In this document: piece by piece, positions 1 to 5,191 of the stretch | How the letters are laid out: every line of letters starts with the position of its first letter | Position numbering within the stretch: position 1 is the first letter of the stretch | Origin: Alkanindiges sp. | Lineage (GTDB): Bacteria > Pseudomonadota > Gammaproteobacteria > Pseudomonadales > Moraxellaceae | Reading direction: 5' to 3' | Length of the DNA stretch: 5,191 bases | Assembly (NCBI GenBank): GCA_030152125.1 | Contig: JASLIR010000292.1 | Span: 1-5,191, forward strand | Translations under genes and position numbers: made by a program | Notes under the pieces: model-generated | What the model saw: the letters and a program-made list of their open reading frames with translations, nothing else | What the model was told of the DNA's origin: nothing | Databases searched by the model: none

Positions 1-534
1 GTCTCCCGGCAGGTAGCCAAACATGGCAATCAATGGCCTGAATAAAGCCACTGCCCTAAGCAGGTTCAGACGGCCTTTAAAATCCCAGTTTTTATAATGA
101 ATATTGCCTGTAGCAATCCCAACCACCAGCAACGGGTTTTGCCGGGCAAACAGCGTGGCAAGGTGTCCACCCAGACTATGTCCCAGCAGTACTGGTTGCA
201 CCGGATTCACGGCATAGGCCACGCGTACAAGCTCCGGAATAAAAAAATTGAGGAGGTCAGCATAATTTTAGTCCTTAGCACGTGAGACTAATGGCCTGTT
301 ATCCCCACAACCGGGGTAGTCTGCCGTAATAACCGAATAACCCTGACTATTTAAGCAATCAATGAATTGGCGATATTTTTTTGCAGCCACACCAAGCGCT
401 GGCAGCAAAATAATGACCGGATTTTGATATTCGCTGCCAGATGGAAAGCAGTGAATGTTTACATTAAAGATACTTTTAAACTGAACCTGTAAGGTATTTT
501 GCGCCTGCATTGTGGGATTCCATGGCATGGCCAA
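1..534 (-). pseudogene. Alpha/beta-fold hydrolase (COG4757-like), interrupted by an in-frame TAA and cut by the window edge
   Basis: The frame opens at TTG 534 (ATG alternatives at 528 and 510) and reads a typical hydrolase N-terminus with VIILLPALGVAAKKYR, then GYSVITADYPGCGDNRP. It meets TAA at 268-270 after RAKD. The same frame continues without another stop to base 1, reading NYADLLNFFIPELVR, the nucleophile elbow GHSLGG (166-183, serine at 175-177) and FGYLPGD at the edge. Homology is therefore continuous across the stop with no frame change, which points to one nonsense substitution (a Tyr codon is one base away) or a base-call error. The motif order and the GYLPG segment resemble the poorly characterised COG4757 hydrolases; the substrate is unknown. 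The catalytic Asp and His would lie beyond the left edge. An in-frame GTG at 220-222, with GGAG about 9 nt before it, could restart translation but would lose the first strands of the fold. ATG 510 has a weak GGAA ribosome site, so the true start is uncertain. Confidence 0.75.
268..270 (-). other. Premature in-frame TAA stop in the hydrolase frame
   Basis: On the minus strand the codons read GCT AAG GAC TAA AAT TAT GCT GAC. Both sides of the TAA encode recognisable, collinear hydrolase sequence in one frame. Every intact gene on the minus strand here ends in TAG, and the deaminase on the plus strand uses TAA as a true stop, so TAA readthrough by code reassignment is not supported. Confidence 0.8.
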
Positions 535-539
535 TGTGA

Positions 540-561
540 AATTAGAGTAATTACTCTAATT
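540..561. promoter_or_regulatory. Perfect 22-bp palindrome, candidate operator for the hydrolase gene
   Basis: The left half AATTAGAGTAA is the exact reverse complement of the right half TTACTCTAATT, with no spacer. It is AT-rich and has no U-tract, so a terminator is unlikely. It lies just downstream of a predicted minus-strand -10 element (563-568) and ends 5 bp before the first possible start codon, so a bound protein would cover the expected transcription start. Length and symmetry fit a dimeric TetR- or MarR-type repressor site. That is inference: no such regulator is encoded in the window. Confidence 0.6.
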
Positions 562-562
562 C

Positions 563-591
563 AGGTTATTCCAACTCAGCACTGAAGTCAA
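563..591 (-). promoter_or_regulatory. Predicted sigma70-type promoter for the hydrolase gene
   Basis: On the minus strand a -35 box TTGACT (586-591) is separated by 17 bp from a weak -10 box TAACCT (563-568). This puts transcription start near 556, inside the palindrome at 540-561, and leaves a leader of roughly 20 to 50 nt depending on the start codon. The -35 is good and the spacing ideal, but the -10 matches consensus poorly. Confidence 0.4.
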
Positions 592-609
592 TCAAAGCGA
601 TTGCTTGAC
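587..609. repeat. Imperfect inverted repeat overlapping the hydrolase -35 region
   Basis: GTCAATCAA (587-595) and TTGCTTGAC (601-609) are complementary at 8 of 9 positions around a 5-bp centre. It overlaps the -35 hexamer at 586-591 and starts 20 nt past the DinB stop codon. It could be a second protein-binding site or a weak hairpin after DinB. The low GC content of the stem and lack of a U-run argue against an efficient terminator. Confidence 0.3.
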
Positions 610-628
610 ACTAAAAACCACACCATAG

Positions 629-1168
629 CTAATCTATATTAGGAATCACCACCAATAAATCAGTTAAGCCCACATCCACCCCAGCCTGCGTCAGCAAGGT
701 AGTCGCCTGCCCACGGTGGTGGGTCTGGTGGTTAAAAAAATGCCCCAACACCAAATACAGGTTTTTAGTGGATACCACCCCTTTCATATTGCTATAGCTA
801 AAAGGTCGATCGATATCAGCATCGTTTAGCTGATTAATCCAGCTCACAATATGGCTATCCAGCCAGGTACGATATTGCTGCATGCCTGCAAAATCATCAT
901 ATAACTGCTGGTCAAGGCAGGTTGGCTGCGCCAGACCGGGCAAAATGTCAGCCAATGTAGAAGACAGTTGCGGATTACTGGCAAAACGCCTTAACCAGAT
1001 GCTATCTGCCACCAGCAGATGCATCAGGGTAGCAAAAATGGAAGGAAAGAATGCCTGCCTATCCTGTTTTAATTGTGCTTCGGTCATTTGTGCGGCAGCC
1101 GTGTAGACTTTTTCATTCATCCACTGGTTATAGGCAGCCATTAACTGAAGATGATCAACCAGACCCAT
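629..1168 (-). CDS. DinB-family (DinB/YfiT-like fold) putative metal-dependent protein
   Basis: This 179-residue protein has the length and residue pattern of the DinB four-helix-bundle superfamily. It opens with a helix containing AAYNQWMNEKVY, has MHLLVADSIWLRRF at about 49-62, and carries the hallmark HFFNHQTHHRGQ at 143-154. The likely divalent-metal ligands are His50, His147 and His151, all present. Members of this fold include thiol-dependent transferases and many proteins of unknown activity. The name comes from B. subtilis DNA-damage-inducible DinB and does not imply the E. coli DNA polymerase IV of the same name. The ATG at 1166-1168 is preceded by GGTGA (1176-1180) at a 7-nt spacing, which supports this start. 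The gene lies 83 nt after the racemase-like gene on the same strand with no evident terminator, so co-transcription is plausible. No signal peptide or membrane segment is seen. The substrate cannot be inferred. Confidence 0.9.
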   Translation of the reverse strand: MGLVDHLQLMAAYNQWMNEKVYTAAAQMTEAQLKQDRQAFFPSIFATLMHLLVADSIWLRRFASNPQLSSTLADILPGLAQPTCLDQQLYDDFAGMQQYRTWLDSHIVSWINQLNDADIDRPFSYSNMKGVVSTKNLYLVLGHFFNHQTHHRGQATTLLTQAGVDVGLTDLLVVIPNID

Positions 1169-1251
1169 TGCTATTTCACCGTTGGTTAGTGTACTTGGTC
1201 TGCCTGATCATCGTGGATTTTGGGTTAAAGATAAAGCTTCAAAACTCTCTG

Positions 1252-2391
1252 CTACAATACTGTTTCGCCCAGTTGCTGGCCTACATAATCATAACGCGCT
1301 GCGCTGCGGGAAAACTTGATCGGGCATGCCAGCTGCTTTTGCATTTTGGCATTGCCTTCTGTCAGTGGCACTTCCACTACCCAGCCACGCTCCACAGCCA
1401 AAGGTGACCCGGCAGCTTCTTTTAAGCTTAATACCGGCTCCACACACACATCCAGTGTGGCAAACACCTGCAGCCAGTGTGCATAAGGCTGTGCTGCAAT
1501 GGCATCTGCAACTGCCTGCTTTACGGCTGCACGGTCTTCCGGGAACATGGATGCACCTTTTTCAGCCAGAACCGGTAACGCCAGCGCAGCACTTAAGCCC
1601 AGCATAAACTGCGGCTCCAGGCTGCCTACAGAAATATAGCGGCCATCCTGGGTTTTAAAATAATCGTAGTAGCTCCCACCATTTAGGGTGGCTGCTTCCG
1701 GTGCCTGCTCTTCCCCACCAGCAACCTGTGCCGATGCGGCCATGTTGTTCAGGGTAAAGGCACAGTCAGTCATGGAAATATCAATATGCTGGCCCAGGCC
1801 ACTGCGCTGACGCTCAATCACCGCACTTAAAATGCCAATCACTGCATGCAGCGAGCCACCGGCCACATCCGCCACCTGAATACCCATGGCTGGCGGACCG
1901 CTGTCCTGACGGCCACTATGTCCGGCAATGCCCGCTAGTGACACATAGTTAATATCATGCCCGGCACGGTTTTTATAGGAGCCTGTTTGCCCGTAACCAG
2001 TAATGGAGCAATAAATCAGTTTCGGGTTAATTGCCTTTAAATCATCATAACCAAGGCCCAGACGGGTCATTACATCCGGGCGAAATTGCTCCACCACAAT
2101 GTCGTATTCAGCAATTAACTGCTTTACCTGGGCAATACTGTTCGGATTTTTTAAATCCAGCGCCACCGACTGCTTGTTACGGTTTAAATAGGCATGTGCC
2201 GTGGCCTGGCCATCTGCATAGGGTGGCATTACCCGTACCAGGTCAACCCGGGTTGGGGACTCTACATGAATGACCTCTGCCCCCAGGTCAGCCAGCAGCA
2301 AAGTAGCAAATGGGCCTGGCAACAGGGTGGAAAAGTCCAGTATTTTCAAGCCAGATAGCGGCGTATTAGACAGTGCAGCAGTTAAAGCCAT
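1252..2391 (-). CDS. Family III CoA-transferase-fold enzyme, probable alpha-methylacyl-CoA racemase
   Basis: This complete 379-residue cytosolic protein belongs to the CaiB/BaiF (family III CoA-transferase) fold. The N-terminal CoA-binding part shows LKILDFSTLLPGPFATLLLA (15-34), DLGAEVIHVESP, and FRPDVMTRLGLGYDDL. The racemase signatures are present: His145 in AGHDINY, Asp175 in VADVAGG and Glu259 in VGSLEPQF. The His-to-Asp spacing of 30 and Asp-to-Glu spacing of 84 closely match the catalytic set of mycobacterial MCR (His126, Asp156, Glu241), and the length fits MCR and AMACR. Family members interconvert (2R)- and (2S)-methylacyl-CoA by a 1,1-proton transfer, allowing beta-oxidation of branched chains. 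A CoA-transfer role is less likely because GHDINY and LEPQF are racemase-type motifs. The ATG at 2389-2391 has an in-frame TGA 12 nt upstream, so no longer start exists nearby; the ribosome site is weak (AGGGA, about 12 nt away). It is divergent from an AraC-family gene, a possible regulator. Confidence 0.9.
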   Translation of the reverse strand: MALTAALSNTPLSGLKILDFSTLLPGPFATLLLADLGAEVIHVESPTRVDLVRVMPPYADGQATAHAYLNRNKQSVALDLKNPNSIAQVKQLIAEYDIVVEQFRPDVMTRLGLGYDDLKAINPKLIYCSITGYGQTGSYKNRAGHDINYVSLAGIAGHSGRQDSGPPAMGIQVADVAGGSLHAVIGILSAVIERQRSGLGQHIDISMTDCAFTLNNMAASAQVAGGEEQAPEAATLNGGSYYDYFKTQDGRYISVGSLEPQFMLGLSAALALPVLAEKGASMFPEDRAAVKQAVADAIAAQPYAHWLQVFATLDVCVEPVLSLKEAAGSPLAVERGWVVEVPLTEGNAKMQKQLACPIKFSRSAARYDYVGQQLGETVL

Positions 2392-2504
2392 TATTGATGA
2401 TCATCCCTAAAAGATATCCTGCACGCTGAAACAGGATGTTCGCAGCCAGCAGCTTAAATCAAGCCAAATGAATACGTCGAGACTAAAAGAACTTTTTATG
2501 CCGC

Positions 2505-2533
2505 TCAATGACGATAGCTGCCAGTTTCATTGA
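2505..2533. repeat. Inverted repeat TCAATGA/TCATTGA, candidate regulator site
   Basis: TCAATGA (2505-2511) and its exact reverse complement TCATTGA (2527-2533) are separated by 15 bp, giving a centre-to-centre distance of 22 bp, about two helical turns. This spacing allows both arms to face the same side of DNA. It lies about 114 to 142 nt upstream of the racemase start. A link to the adjacent AraC-family protein is inference. Confidence 0.3.
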
Positions 2534-2614
2534 CTAAAGCATTCATCCACCTGTGATCTATTCGGCTAAACAGCTAATTCTTTTTATGTATTGTGCAGTA
2601 TGTGTTAATCTTAA

Positions 2615-2641
2615 ACGAATAAAACATCAGGTTTTATGCGT
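2615..2641. promoter_or_regulatory. 27-bp imperfect dyad upstream of the AraC-family gene, candidate operator
   Basis: ACGAATAAAAC (2615-2625) and GTTTTATGCGT (2631-2641) are complementary at 10 of 11 positions around the 5-bp centre ATCAG. The dyad ends 32 nt before the regulator's ATG, where autoregulation or a second regulator would act. The stem is AT-rich and has no U-tract behind it, so a DNA-binding site is more likely than a terminator; an RNA hairpin in the leader is the alternative. Confidence 0.5.
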
Positions 2642-2663
2642 ATTAGTGTTAAGGCTTAATATC

Positions 2664-2667
2664 GAGG
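2664..2667 (+). promoter_or_regulatory. Ribosome binding site that decides the AraC-family start
   Basis: GAGG lies 3 nt before GTG 2671 and 6 nt before ATG 2674. The adjacent GTG and ATG codons are in the same frame. The spacing strongly favours the ATG at 2674. Confidence 0.6.
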
Positions 2668-2673
2668 ATCGTG

Positions 2674-4751
<2,078 letters not shown>

Positions 4752-4783
4752 CCGGCTCGAAAGAACCTTGCTAGTTAAACTTG

Positions 4784-5191
4784 CTACTGCGGCTGTTTTA
4801 CCAGCCCAATAAATGGAAGATGGCGATATTGCTGGTCATAATCCAGCCCGTAGCCCACGATAAACTGGTTAGGGATGGAAAAGCCTATATATTTAACGGC
4901 AATATCTACTTCCTTGCGCGAAGGCTTTTCAATCAGGGTACACAGCTGTATGGATTTTGGCTGGCGCAGGGCCAGCAACTCGCATACCTTGCTCAGGGTA
5001 TGTCCTGAATCAATAATATCTTCAACAATCAGTACATCCCGTCCCCGGATATCCTCATCCAGATCCTTGATAATTTTGACATCCCGTGAGCTTTGTGTGG
5101 CACTGCCATAACTGGAGACTGTCATAAAATCGACTTCATGCGGCACAGTAATTTTACGGCATAAGTCTGCCATAAAAATAAATGAGCCCTT
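4784..5191 (-). CDS. hpt: Hypoxanthine phosphoribosyltransferase, N-terminus beyond the window
   Basis: The frame is open to the right edge and gives 135 C-terminal residues of a protein usually near 180 long, so about 45 N-terminal residues are missing. It begins [13 protein letters not shown], equivalent to the RGSFMFMADLCR segment of E. coli Hpt, so the internal Met at 5171-5173 is not the start. The PRPP-binding motif [15 protein letters not shown] carries the acidic pair and the catalytic Asp. [10 protein letters not shown] supplies the purine-contacting lysine, and [20 protein letters not shown] forms the C-terminal base-binding region. The cytosolic enzyme joins hypoxanthine (and, less well, guanine) to PRPP to make IMP. 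It converges with the adenine deaminase with a 32-nt gap, and its substrate is that enzyme's product. The promoter lies outside the window. Confidence 0.95.
   Translation of the reverse strand, partial: KGSFIFMADLCRKITVPHEVDFMTVSSYGSATQSSRDVKIIKDLDEDIRGRDVLIVEDIIDSGHTLSKVCELLALRQPKSIQLCTLIEKPSRKEVDIAVKYIGFSIPNQFIVGYGLDYDQQYRHLPFIGLVKQPQ

Larger units (their letters stand above)
2392..2670. promoter_or_regulatory. Divergent intergenic region between the racemase-like and AraC-family genes
   Basis: This 279-nt stretch has no convincing coding frame and must contain promoters for both outward-facing genes. I could not pick out a confident -35/-10 pair in either direction. It contains a strong dyad at 2615-2641, a 7-bp inverted repeat at 2505-2511 and 2527-2533, and a 6-bp stem ATCCTG/CAGGAT at 2416-2421 and 2432-2437 that would fall in the racemase leader. 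Confidence 0.6.

Noticed and set aside
97..285. 62-codon plus-strand open frame opposite the hydrolase
   Set aside because: It lies antisense to conserved hydrolase sequence including the GHSLGG motif and resembles no known protein, so it is a shadow frame.
629..1168. SOS-inducible DNA polymerase IV because of the DinB name
   Set aside because: The small helical-bundle protein with three His ligands is unrelated to the Y-family polymerase, and no LexA-type CTG-N10-CAG box was seen upstream.
1169..1251. Promoter or terminator between the racemase-like and DinB genes
   Set aside because: I see no hairpin with a U-tract and no clear -35/-10 pair beyond the DinB ribosome site.
2416..2437. ATCCTG/CAGGAT hairpin as a riboswitch or attenuator in the racemase leader
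   Set aside because: A lone 6-bp stem with a 10-nt loop matches no known riboswitch architecture and is not unusual by chance.
4752..4783. Bidirectional terminator between the deaminase and hpt genes
   Set aside because: No GC-rich stem followed by a U-run is visible. The only pattern is a 7-bp direct repeat CTTGCTA (4767-4773 and 4780-4786), too short to interpret and partly inside hpt.
5171..5173. Met at this position as the start of hpt
   Set aside because: The frame continues upstream as KGSFIF, matching the internal Hpt segment, so the true start lies past the edge.

Overview
The window reads as ordinary chromosome from a proteobacterium, most likely a gammaproteobacterium. The Hpt fragment is very close to the E. 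coli-type hypoxanthine phosphoribosyltransferase, the deaminase has the signature of Pseudomonas-type adenine deaminases, and the AraC-family regulator is of the class common in Pseudomonas and relatives. I cannot name the genus. No insertion sequence, prophage gene, CRISPR array, tRNA or rRNA is visible.

Left arm, minus strand: an alpha/beta-hydrolase reading frame runs off the left edge and carries an in-frame TAA at 268-270. It is preceded by a plausible sigma70 promoter and a perfect 22-bp palindrome. Upstream of it lie a DinB-fold protein (629-1168) and a complete family III CoA-transferase-fold enzyme (1252-2391) that keeps the catalytic His, Asp and Glu of alpha-methylacyl-CoA racemases. 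The racemase and DinB genes are 83 nt apart with no visible terminator, so they may share a transcript.

Centre: a 279-nt divergent spacer (2392-2670) separates the racemase from an AraC-family regulator read rightwards. The spacer holds a strong imperfect dyad close to the regulator gene and a second, wider inverted repeat. Both are candidate operators.

Right arm: the AraC gene is followed 32 nt later by an adenine deaminase (3717-4751), probably on the same transcript. It converges, with a 32-nt gap, on hpt (4784 to beyond the right edge, minus strand). The two enzymes are consecutive salvage steps: adenine to hypoxanthine, then hypoxanthine plus PRPP to IMP.

I found no clearly undescribed system. 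The points most worth following are the interrupted hydrolase, the perfect palindrome over its predicted transcription start, the dyad before the AraC gene, and the assignment of the deaminase to adenine rather than adenosine.
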